Source of the DNA: Thiotrichaceae bacterium
Lineage (GTDB): Bacteria; Pseudomonadota; Gammaproteobacteria; Thiotrichales; Thiotrichaceae
Direction: 5' to 3'
NCBI GenBank assembly: GCA_026992705.1
Contig: JALWYT010000340.1
Location: forward strand, 1-10,227
Length of the DNA: 10,227 bases
The notes under the pieces were generated by a model, which saw nothing but the letters and a program-made list of their open reading frames with translations, made no database searches and was not told where the DNA came from. The translations under genes and the position numbers were made by a program. Positions 1 through 7,231 of this stretch are shown piece after piece. Each line of letters begins with the position of its first letter. Within the stretch, counting starts at the first letter, position 1.

Positions 1-3000
1 GCCTTCCAATGTTGAATTGCTTTGCGAGTGGACAAACGCTGTGATTGACCAATCATTTCATTAAAGCTGCGATAACCCAGCTTTGCCATTTCTTCACGAA
101 TTTCTTCGGCAACCATAAAGAAGTAATTTACCACATGCTCAGGCTTGCCCGTAAAGCGTTCGCGTAATACAGGGTCTTGTGTCGCGATACCAACAGGGCA
201 AGTGTTGAGATGGCATTTACGCATCATCAAACAACCTTCGACAATCAGTGGAGCGGTCGCAAAACCAAATTCATCAGCACCTAGTAAAGCACCGATAACC
301 ACATCTCGTCCTGTACGCATTCCCCCATCAACTTGTACTGAAACACGGCTACGCAGGTTATTTAGCAATAAGGTTTGATGCGTTTCTGCTAGACCAATCT
401 CCCACGGTGAGCCTGCATGTTTGATAGAGGTAAGTGGTGATGCACCCGTACCACCGTCATAACCTGAAATGGTAATATGATCAGCATGGGCTTTTGTTAC
501 ACCTGCTGCAACCGTGCCCACACCAACTTCTGATACCAGTTTTACACTGATTCGAGCTTGTGGGTTGGTGTTTTTCAAATCGTGAATTAGCTGAGCTAAA
601 TCTTCGATTGAATAAATATCATGATGCGGTGGCGGTGAAATTAAGCCAACACCCGGGGTTGAATGACGCACAGCTCCGATACGTTTATCGACTTTATGTC
701 CAGGTAGCTGACCACCCTCACCAGGCTTCGCTCCCTGTGCCATTTTGATTTGAATCTCATCAGAATTGACAAGATACTCGATAGTCACACCAAAACGACC
801 AGAGGCAACTTGCTTAATGGCAGAACGCTCAGGGTTTGGCGAACCATCAGGCAATGGTTCAAAGCGAGCTTTTTCTTCGCCACCTTCACCGGTATTGGAT
901 TTTCCGCCTAAGCGATTCATAGCAATCGCAAGCGTTGAATGTGCCTCATAAGAAATTGAGCCAAAGGACATTGCCCCTGTTACAAAGCGTTTAACGATTT
1001 CTTTAGCCGGTTCAACCTCATCGAGTGGAATGGGCGTGTCAGCATATTGCAGTTCAAATAAGCCACGGAAGGTTTTTAAATCCTCGGCTTGCTTATTCAC
1101 TAAATCAGCAAATTCTTTATAGGTTTGTGGATTATTGCTACGGGTTGCGTGTTGCAGTTTTGAGATAGTCTCTGATGTCCAAACATGGCTTTCACCACGC
1201 ACGCGATAAGCATAATCACCACCGACATCCAATTGTTTCGCATAGATTGGATTATCACCATAGGCATTGCGATGCCATGCAACGGCTTCTTCAGCGACTT
1301 CTTTTAGGCCAATACCTTCGATGGTTGTTGCCGTGCCTGTGAAATATCGATCAACAAATTCAGAATTAAGTCCGACAATATCAAAAATCTGTGCACCACA
1401 ATACGATTGATAAGTGGAAATCCCCATTTTTGACATGACTTTATATAAGCCTTTGCCAACCGCTTTGATGTAGTGCTTGTGTAGCTCATCTTCTGTTAAT
1501 TCATCACTGATGTCTTGGTGGGCAGCAGAAAGTGTTTCAAAGGCTAAATAAGGGTTGATTGCCTCAGCACCATAACCTGCTAATGTCGCAAAATGATGCA
1601 CCTCACGGGCAGCTCCCGTTTCAACCACTAAACCTGTTTCCGTGCGTAAACCTGCATGAGTCAACGATAAATGTACGGCTGAAGTTACCAATAAAGCAGG
1701 GATAGCTAAATGCTTAGCATCCATCGCTCTGTCAGATAAGATAATAATATTGTAACCTGCTTCAACCGCTTGCTTTGCTTGCACGCAAATATCATTCAGT
1801 GCTTCTTCCATCCCCGCAGCACCTTGTTCCGCAGGGTAGCAAATAGAGATGGTTTTCGTTTTGAATGCCCCATGCGTTGAGCCTTCAACCGCACGAATAC
1901 GCTGCAAATCTTTATTGCTTAAAATCGGCGTACTGATGTCTAAACGCTGCTGTTTGTCATTACCATCCAGACCTAATAAATTAGGACGGGGCCCAAGCTG
2001 AGTTGCCAATGACATAACAATTTCTTCACGAATAGGATCAATTGGCGGATTAGTAACTTGAGCAAAGCGTTGTTTGAAATAATTTGCCAGTGGTTTGGCT
2101 TTTAATGAGAGTACAGCAGGAGGAATATCTGTACCCATTGAACCTGTGCCTTCCATGCCCGTTAGTGCCATCGGTGTCATCAGGAATTTAATATCTTCTT
2201 GAGTAAAGCCAAATGCTTGTTGTCGGTTTAACAATACATCTGACGATGCTGGCATTGGAGCAACACTTTCAGGCAGTTTGTCTAAATGAATTTGGGTCGT
2301 ATCCAGCCAATCTTGATACGGATGTTTTTCTATTAAGCTTTGTTTGACTTCAGAATCATCAATAATACGCCCTTCTTCTAAGTCAATTAATAGCATTTTA
2401 CCCGGTTGCAAACGCCATTTTTTAATAATGGTATTTTCAGGAATAGGTAGTACACCCATTTCTGATGCCATCAATACGGTATCTTCTGTGACTAAATAAC
2501 GAGCTGGGCGAAGACCGTTACGATCAAGCGTTGCACCAATTTGTCGGCCATCTGTGAAAGCAAGGGCAGCAGGACCATCCCAAGGCTCCATTAGCCCTGC
2601 GTGATACTCATAGAATGCACGACGCTGTTCATCCATTTGTTTATTGCCAGACCAAGCCTCTGGCACAAGCATCATCATGGCATGAGCCATGGAATAGCCA
2701 CCTAGCGTTAATAATTCAAAGGCATTGTCAAAGCTTGCTGTGTCTGATTGCCCTTCACGGATAATTGGCCAGATTTTATTAATATCATCACCAAATAGCT
2801 CTGATTTCATTGAATGCCGTCTGGCTTCCATCCAATTGATATTGCCGCGTACGGTGTTGATTTCACCATTATGAGCGACCATACGGAAGGGTTGAGCTAA
2901 ATCCCATGTAGGGAAAGTATTTGTAGCAAAGCGTTGATGAACTAAGGCAAGTGCAGACTCTAAACGCTCGTCCTTTAAATCTTGATAATATTCGCTCACC

Positions 3001-3626
3001 TGATCAGACAATAACATGCCTTTATATAACAACAGGCGAGATGACATTGAGCTAACATAAAAACTTTTTGCTTCTTCTTTACCTGAGCTTGCAATGCTGT
3101 TTTCAAATTGCTTGCGAATAACAAATAATTTACGCTCAAAAGCGTCTTGATCCGCACAATTATCGCCACGCCCAATAAAGACTTGCTGTATAACGGGCTC
3201 AGTGGGTTTAACGGAGTAGCCCAAGCCTGAAGGCTCAACAGGAACATCACGCCAACCTAAAAGTATTTGGTTTTCAGCGGCAATATATTTTTCAATTTCA
3301 GCTTTACAGAATTGACGAGCATTCTCATCACGAGGCATAAACAAAGCTGCGACAGCATATTCACCCTCATTGGGCAAATCAAATTCAGTTACAGCCGATA
3401 AAAACTTATGAGGCATCTGAATTAAGATGCCAGCCCCATCCCCTGCTCTTGGGTCAGCACCCACTGCACCGCGATGGTGAAGATTGCGTAATATTTCTAA
3501 TCCTTGTTCAATAATGGTGTGTGATTTTTTGTTCTTAAAATTACATATGAATCCAACGCCACAAGAATCGTGTTCATTGTTTGGGTCGTACAACCCTTGC
3601 TTTGCTGGCAAACCAATATGCCCCAT
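1..3626 (-). CDS. gltB: Glutamate synthase (NADPH-type) large subunit, C-terminus cut by window edge
   Basis: Catalyses transfer of the glutamine amide nitrogen to 2-oxoglutarate to give two glutamates, normally with the GltD small subunit supplying electrons. The frame is open from ATG at 3626 to the left edge, about 1208 of the roughly 1500 residues usual for the family; the C-terminal beta-helix (GXGXG) domain lies outside. Visible parts in order: a short leader ending before Cys22 (DSCGVGF), the expected N-terminal nucleophile of the class II amidotransferase domain; HQRFATNTFPTW and NGEINTVRGN, typical of that domain; a central domain; then the FMN/synthase domain with GAMSFGSIS near residue 884, SNTGEGGEE, QLPGHKV and ISGYDGGTGASPL. 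Cys1132, Cys1138 and Cys1143 (C-x5-C-x4-C) match the 3Fe-4S ligand spacing. The start is fixed by GAGGA eight bases upstream. gltD, if adjacent, would be beyond the left edge. No frameshift was seen. Confidence 0.97.
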   Translation of the reverse strand, partial: MGHIGLPAKQGLYDPNNEHDSCGVGFICNFKNKKSHTIIEQGLEILRNLHHRGAVGADPRAGDGAGILIQMPHKFLSAVTEFDLPNEGEYAVAALFMPRDENARQFCKAEIEKYIAAENQILLGWRDVPVEPSGLGYSVKPTEPVIQQVFIGRGDNCADQDAFERKLFVIRKQFENSIASSGKEEAKSFYVSSMSSRLLLYKGMLLSDQVSEYYQDLKDERLESALALVHQRFATNTFPTWDLAQPFRMVAHNGEINTVRGNINWMEARRHSMKSELFGDDINKIWPIIREGQSDTASFDNAFELLTLGGYSMAHAMMMLVPEAWSGNKQMDEQRRAFYEYHAGLMEPWDGPAALAFTDGRQIGATLDRNGLRPARYLVTEDTVLMASEMGVLPIPENTIIKKWRLQPGKMLLIDLEEGRIIDDSEVKQSLIEKHPYQDWLDTTQIHLDKLPESVAPMPASSDVLLNRQQAFGFTQEDIKFLMTPMALTGMEGTGSMGTDIPPAVLSLKAKPLANYFKQRFAQVTNPPIDPIREEIVMSLATQLGPRPNLLGLDGNDKQQRLDISTPILSNKDLQRIRAVEGSTHGAFKTKTISICYPAEQGAAGMEEALNDICVQAKQAVEAGYNIIILSDRAMDAKHLAIPALLVTSAVHLSLTHAGLRTETGLVVETGAAREVHHFATLAGYGAEAINPYLAFETLSAAHQDISDELTEDELHKHYIKAVGKGLYKVMSKMGISTYQSYCGAQIFDIVGLNSEFVDRYFTGTATTIEGIGLKEVAEEAVAWHRNAYGDNPIYAKQLDVGGDYAYRVRGESHVWTSETISKLQHATRSNNPQTYKEFADLVNKQAEDLKTFRGLFELQYADTPIPLDEVEPAKEIVKRFVTGAMSFGSISYEAHSTLAIAMNRLGGKSNTGEGGEEKARFEPLPDGSPNPERSAIKQVASGRFGVTIEYLVNSDEIQIKMAQGAKPGEGGQLPGHKVDKRIGAVRHSTPGVGLISPPPHHDIYSIEDLAQLIHDLKNTNPQARISVKLVSEVGVGTVAAGVTKAHADHITISGYDGGTGASPLTSIKHAGSPWEIGLAETHQTLLLNNLRSRVSVQVDGGMRTGRDVVIGALLGADEFGFATAPLIVEGCLMMRKCHLNTCPVGIATQDPVLRERFTGKPEHVVNYFFMVAEEIREEMAKLGYRSFNEMIGQSQRLSTRKAIQHWK

Positions 3627-3634
3627 TCTGTTAG

Positions 3635-3639
3635 TCCTC
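3635..3639 (-). promoter_or_regulatory. gltB ribosome binding site
   Basis: On the minus strand this reads GAGGA, with eight bases to the gltB ATG. It is the strongest Shine-Dalgarno match among the genes here and decides the gltB start, which gives the short leader before Cys22. Confidence 0.75.
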
Positions 3640-3649
3640 GTTTATTTTG

Positions 3650-3691
3650 CCTGCTTTAATATTAAACAGGAAAAGGCTTGCTTAATTAAGC
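3650..3691. promoter_or_regulatory. Pair of AT-rich palindromes upstream of gltB (candidate operator/promoter region)
   Basis: Two dyads sit 24 to 65 bases before the gltB start codon. The nearer one, 3650-3670, is 21 bases long: CCTG and CAGG arms around TTTAATATTAAA, with one mismatched pair. The farther one, 3680-3691, is a perfect 12-base palindrome, GCTTAATTAAGC. The nine-base word GCTTTAATA also recurs directly at 3653-3661 and 3690-3698. A minus-strand TAATAT within the first dyad could serve as a -10, but I see no good -35 at the right distance. Dyads beside a gltB start suit regulator binding. That is inference: no known regulator consensus is recognised, and I found no sigma-54 GG-N10-GC element. 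Confidence 0.35.
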
Positions 3692-3763
3692 TTTAATACA
3701 AGTCTTAGAGTAAACAAAACCTTATGTTTGATGTTCTGTTTGTTGCTTTTTATGCCCTAAGTC

Positions 3764-3796
3764 AAAAAAACACCCTCGCATATATGCAAGGGGGTG
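3764..3796 (-). terminator. Rho-independent terminator, minus strand
   Basis: The hairpin occupies 3771-3796. The outer seven pairs join CACCCTC to GGGGGTG (one T-G pair), followed by a two-base AA bulge and an inner GCATATATGC palindrome. Read on the minus strand it is followed directly by seven T residues (3770-3764), the classic intrinsic terminator form. On the plus strand the A-run precedes the hairpin, so it should act only leftward, towards gltB, about 140 bases before the gltB start. It either stops minus-strand transcripts arriving from the trp cluster across the dioxygenase gene, or is an attenuator if gltB has a promoter to its right. Confidence 0.75.
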
Positions 3797-3806
3797 GTAC
3801 AGGATA

Positions 3807-3812
3807 TATAAT
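3807..3812 (+). promoter_or_regulatory. Possible -10 box for the dioxygenase gene
   Basis: A perfect TATAAT lies about 46 bases before the ATG at 3858. The -35 position at 17-base spacing reads ATGCAA, only three of six matches, and lies inside the terminator hairpin. If used, transcription would begin near 3819, downstream of the TTG at 3816, which favours ATG 3858 as the start. Confidence 0.4.
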
Positions 3813-3857
3813 TTCTTGCTTATATTCCCTATCTATTTAGCAATACTTATATACCTT

Positions 3858-4772
3858 ATGAAGCCACACTTTAACTTAAACAATAATGATGCCTACCAAG
3901 CATGGCGAGAGCAAAAGCTTGCAAGTTATCCAATTAATTTACAACAGCACTTTATTGAAATTGCGAATGCAAAAAGTATAGATGCCAAAAGTCTGCAACG
4001 AATAACACAATCTTGCCAACAAATCAATATAGCTTTTTACCGTTTTATTAGAAAGCCTCGTAATGAGAAAAAATGGGTACATGTATTAGGTAAGCAGGTG
4101 GGCTTATTAAACTTAGACAATAATCTCTGTGCTGATAATGATTACTTAACTTCGTTGTGTGTTACCGAACACAAAGGGCAACATGATTATATCCCCTATA
4201 CAAATAAACGGCTAAGTTGGCATACGGATGGCTATTATAATAAGCCTAATGAACAAATTCGAGGAATGCTATTACATTGTTCAAGACCTGCAAAAAATGG
4301 GGGGGAGAGTTTATTGCTTGATCATGAAATTCTTTATATTTTATTACGTGATGAGAACCCTAATTATATTGCTGCATTACAGCAAGAGCATGCGATGACC
4401 ATTCCACCGAACATTTTAAGGGGGAAAGAAGTCCGTCCAGCTCGTACGGGACCTGTCTTTTCATTTGACCAAGCAGGTAATTTACACATGCGATACTCTG
4501 CTCGCTTAAAAAATATCGAATGGGCAAAAGACAAGGATACCCAAGCTGCTGTCAACTTTATACGTCAACTATGGGAAAGGGAAGATTCTCCCTATATTCT
4601 ACGCTACACGCTACAAGCAGGTGAAGGTTTGATCTGCAACAACGTACTGCATCGACGCACTGATTTTGAAGATGATGATCGGATAGAATACAAACGCTTA
4701 CTCTATCGAGGACGTTATTATGATCGGGTCAACAGCTTACAATCATTGTATCCAGATCAAACGTGTCGCTGA
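3858..4772 (+). CDS. TauD/TfdA-family Fe(II)/2-oxoglutarate-dependent dioxygenase, substrate unknown
   Basis: Predicted cytoplasmic non-haem iron oxygenase of 304 residues that would couple oxidation of an unidentified substrate to decarboxylation of 2-oxoglutarate. The iron triad is visible: His122 and Asp124 in WHTDGYYN, and distal His265 in NNVLHRRTDF. Arg280 (KRLLYRGR) is a plausible 2-oxoglutarate carboxylate binder, 15 residues after that His, close to the clavaminate synthase-like spacing. NGGES after the HxD motif is typical of the superfamily. The frame can be extended to TTG at 3816, but this adds an implausible hydrophobic tail (LLIFPIYLAILIYL) and precedes the likely transcription start, so ATG 3858 is preferred; neither start has a good ribosome binding site. 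The gene is divergent from gltB, and its last 30 bases overlap the RDD gene tail to tail. The family call is firm; taurine or any other named substrate is not supported. Confidence 0.88.
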   Translation: MKPHFNLNNNDAYQAWREQKLASYPINLQQHFIEIANAKSIDAKSLQRITQSCQQINIAFYRFIRKPRNEKKWVHVLGKQVGLLNLDNNLCADNDYLTSLCVTEHKGQHDYIPYTNKRLSWHTDGYYNKPNEQIRGMLLHCSRPAKNGGESLLLDHEILYILLRDENPNYIAALQQEHAMTIPPNILRGKEVRPARTGPVFSFDQAGNLHMRYSARLKNIEWAKDKDTQAAVNFIRQLWEREDSPYILRYTLQAGEGLICNNVLHRRTDFEDDDRIEYKRLLYRGRYYDRVNSLQSLYPDQTCR

Positions 4773-5165
4773 CAACCTATCATGCAGTGCGAGCTTGTCT
4801 TTATCAATTAGACTCCAGAGTTGGCTAATTACAGGGAGCAATAGAGCAAAACCGAAGCGAGCAATGGCTTCTAGTATATTAATGGGTCGCCCTTGCATGG
4901 TTTCGACTCTTAGCTTCCAAATTTTCATGCCCGGGGTTTGCCCACCGTGTGTCCAGAACCATGCAAAATAGATAAATAAAACCAATAGATAATAAGCAAA
5001 GAGCAAATGGCTAAGCGGGCTATCAGGTTGGACTTCACCCATGCCGTTTACTTGTAGAATAAATAAAGTAATTATGGCAACAAAAACGACAGTGCCGCCT
5101 GCTAGAATGGTGTCGTAAATCATTCCTAATAGGCGGCGACGAAAAGGTGCGATTTGGCTATTCAT
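4743..5165 (-). CDS. RDD-family integral membrane protein
   Basis: A 140-residue inner-membrane protein of unknown biochemical role; RDD proteins are short multi-spanning proteins, some linked to ion transport. The N-terminal PFRRRLLGMIYD segment (Arg9-11, Asp18) is the family signature. Likely membrane spans are residues 16-37, 52-71 and about 100-120. The loop GGQTPGMKIWKLRV (74-87) and the C-terminal DKLALHDRLSATRLI (123-137) are typical RDD motifs. The start codon overlaps the trpG stop as ATGA and has only a poor Shine-Dalgarno (GGG 11 bases upstream), so translation is probably coupled to trpG. It holds the position after trpG where trpD is common, but nothing in it suggests an enzyme of tryptophan synthesis. 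Its 3' end overlaps the convergent dioxygenase gene. Confidence 0.9.
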   Translation of the reverse strand: MNSQIAPFRRRLLGMIYDTILAGGTVVFVAIITLFILQVNGMGEVQPDSPLSHLLFAYYLLVLFIYFAWFWTHGGQTPGMKIWKLRVETMQGRPINILEAIARFGFALLLPVISQLWSLIDKDKLALHDRLSATRLIWIQ

Positions 5166-5749
5166 ACTTTCATGCCCAAAAAGTTTTGTAGCATGGCATG
5201 ACCGTGTTGCGTGAGGATGGATTCAGGGTGGAATTGCACGCCTTCTACGGCTAAGGTTTTATGGCGGACTCCCATGATTTCATCCATTTCCCCATCTTCG
5301 GTTTCTGTCCATGCGGTAATTTCCAAACAATCGGGCAAACTTTCCTTTTCAATGACTAGCGAGTGGTAGCGAGTGGCTTCGTAAGGATTGCCTAAACCTT
5401 TAAATAAGCCCACATTATTGTGATGAATCATTGAGGTTTTGCCGTGCATAATTTCTTTGGCTCGGATGATTTTGCCACCGAAGGCTTGCCCAATAGATTG
5501 ATGCCCAAGGCATACGCCCATAATGGGTAGCTTTCCTGCATAACGCTCTAGGACAGCAAGCGAGATGCCTGCTTCGTTAGGTGTGCAGGGACCAGGAGAT
5601 AACATAATGCGATCAGGTGCAATGTCATCGATGGCTTCGACGGGGATTTCATCATTACGAACAACACTGACCTCAGCCTTTAATTCGCCTAGATACTGGA
5701 CAAGGTTATAAGTAAAGCTGTCGTAGTTATCAATCATTAATACTTTCAT
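5162..5749 (-). CDS. trpG: Anthranilate synthase component II, glutamine amidotransferase
   Basis: Releases ammonia from glutamine and delivers it to TrpE for anthranilate synthesis. It is a full-length class I amidotransferase of 195 residues and is not fused to TrpD. The N-terminal DNYDSFTYNLVQYL and LSPGPCTP (50-57) are signature segments. The catalytic triad is Cys80 in GVCLGHQ with His174 and Glu176 in FHPES. GGGAG lies six bases before the ATG inside the end of trpE, and the start overlaps the trpE stop as ATGA, so the two subunits should be made in step. In many proteobacteria one such protein also serves as PabA for p-aminobenzoate. No separate pabA is in view, so that dual use is possible but untested. 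Confidence 0.97.
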   Translation of the reverse strand: MKVLMIDNYDSFTYNLVQYLGELKAEVSVVRNDEIPVEAIDDIAPDRIMLSPGPCTPNEAGISLAVLERYAGKLPIMGVCLGHQSIGQAFGGKIIRAKEIMHGKTSMIHHNNVGLFKGLGNPYEATRYHSLVIEKESLPDCLEITAWTETEDGEMDEIMGVRHKTLAVEGVQFHPESILTQHGHAMLQNFLGMKV

Positions 5750-7227
5750 TTGTGACTCCCATCAATCCCTTTTGCCGCTTGGCTAACGGCTTTAAACATG
5801 GCACGAGCTTTATTCATGGTTTCTTTCCATTCAAGCTCAGGAATAGAGTCATAGACAATGCCTGCACCTGCTTGTATATGGAGTGTATTATTTTTGATAA
5901 CCGCCGTGCGAATGGCGATGGCGGTATCCATATTGCCATTCCAGCCGAGATAACCGATAGCCCCTGAGTAAATACCACGTTTAATTGGCTCTAATTCGTC
6001 AATAATTTCCATTGCTCGGATTTTAGGTGCACCGCTGACCGTCCCTGCGGGGAAAGTCGCTCGCAATACGTCCATTGCCGTCATGCCATCGAGTAATTGC
6101 CCCGTAACATTTGAGACAATGTGCATAACATGCGAATAACGCTCAATAAACATGTTATCGGTCAATGTTACGCTACCAATTTGGCTAACTCGCCCTGCAT
6201 CGTTTCGCCCTAAGTCAATTAGCATTAGGTGTTCAGCAAGCTCTTTAGGGTCGCTAAGTAGCTCTTGCTCAAGCTCTTTATCACGCTGTTCAGTATTGCC
6301 ACGTTTGCGAGTCCCTGCAATGGGGCGAACGGTGATTTCATTGTCTTCTAATCGCACTAATATTTCAGGCGAGGAGCCTACAATTTGAAAATCATCCAAA
6401 TTCATATAATACATATAAGGCGATGGATTCAAGCTACGCAAGGCTCGGTATAGGTCTAAAGAAGGGGCTTTAAAAGGGATACTCAGGCGTTGCGATAAAA
6501 CAACCTGCATAATATCACCCGCCTCAATATAGGCTTTGGCTTTACGCACGGCATCTTTGAAGCTGTCTTCACCGAAGCTAGAGTCAAAATCGCTTTCATC
6601 CAATTGACTGGAGACTTTAGCAGCTTGATATAAGCTTAGCGGCTCTCGTAGACGCTTTTCTAAGGTATTTAGACGTTGCGTGGCTTGCTCATATTGCCCT
6701 TCGCCAGCATGTACGATGAGCTGTAGCTTGCCGCTGAGGTTATCAAACACGACAATTTCATCGGATAGCATGAGTAAAATATCAGGCGTATTGAGCTCAT
6801 CAGGGCTTTCACTGTTGACAAGCTTTTTTTCGATATAGCGAATGGTGTCATAACCGAAATAGCCAACTAGCCCACCTGAGAAGCGAGCGGATAAGCCGTC
6901 AATATCAGGAACATGAAATTGCTGTTGATAAGTTTCAATCCACGCAAGCGGATCATCCACAATTTCTTCAGAAACTGATTGATAGTTTTCAAAGACTTGC
7001 ACCGTGTTTTTAATGATTTTTATAACGGTTCTAGCAGGCAAACCAATAATCGAATATCGCCCCCATTTCTCACCCCCTTGGACGGACTCAAATAGGTAAG
7101 AATATGGTGCATTGGCAAGTTTAAGATAGGTACTAAGCGGTGTATCTAAATCAGCAAAAATTTCCCGAACCAGAGGAATTCGGTTGTAACTTTGAGCAAG
7201 GTAAGATTCAAATGTTGTTTTATTCAT
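5746..7227 (-). CDS. trpE: Anthranilate synthase component I
   Basis: Converts chorismate plus ammonia, from TrpG and glutamine, to anthranilate, the first committed step to tryptophan. It has 493 residues, normal for the family. The N-terminal part carries LFES (45-48) in SYLFESVQGGEKWGRYS, equivalent to the LLES tryptophan-binding motif, so feedback inhibition by tryptophan is expected. The chorismate-binding domain shows NPSPYMYYM (267-275), PIAGTRKRG (302-310), LIDLGRND (336-343), TFPAGTVSGAPK (391-402) and AGAGIVYDS (453-461). The intact PIAGTRKRG and AGAGIV motifs and the trpG partner favour TrpE over PabB. The ATG at 7227 gives the expected N-terminus but has no recognisable Shine-Dalgarno. 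The bases just upstream instead form one arm of an inverted repeat. The stop overlaps the trpG start. Confidence 0.97.
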   Translation of the reverse strand: MNKTTFESYLAQSYNRIPLVREIFADLDTPLSTYLKLANAPYSYLFESVQGGEKWGRYSIIGLPARTVIKIIKNTVQVFENYQSVSEEIVDDPLAWIETYQQQFHVPDIDGLSARFSGGLVGYFGYDTIRYIEKKLVNSESPDELNTPDILLMLSDEIVVFDNLSGKLQLIVHAGEGQYEQATQRLNTLEKRLREPLSLYQAAKVSSQLDESDFDSSFGEDSFKDAVRKAKAYIEAGDIMQVVLSQRLSIPFKAPSLDLYRALRSLNPSPYMYYMNLDDFQIVGSSPEILVRLEDNEITVRPIAGTRKRGNTEQRDKELEQELLSDPKELAEHLMLIDLGRNDAGRVSQIGSVTLTDNMFIERYSHVMHIVSNVTGQLLDGMTAMDVLRATFPAGTVSGAPKIRAMEIIDELEPIKRGIYSGAIGYLGWNGNMDTAIAIRTAVIKNNTLHIQAGAGIVYDSIPELEWKETMNKARAMFKAVSQAAKGIDGSHK

Positions 7228-7231
7228 CGTA

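Noticed and set aside
3816..3857. N-terminal extension of the dioxygenase from TTG at 3816
   Set aside because: It adds a hydrophobic stretch unlike a soluble oxygenase, uses a rare start codon with AGGA 11 bases away, and lies upstream of the probable transcription start given by TATAAT at 3807-3812.
3627..3857. Sigma-54 promoter or known riboswitch upstream of gltB
   Set aside because: No GG-N10-GC element in the right setting was found, and no known riboswitch pattern was recognised by eye.
4720..4971. Plus-strand ORF of 83 codons and other short ORFs opposite gltB, trpE, trpG and metH
   Set aside because: They lie antisense to well-supported conserved genes, have no recognisable family features and look like shadow frames.
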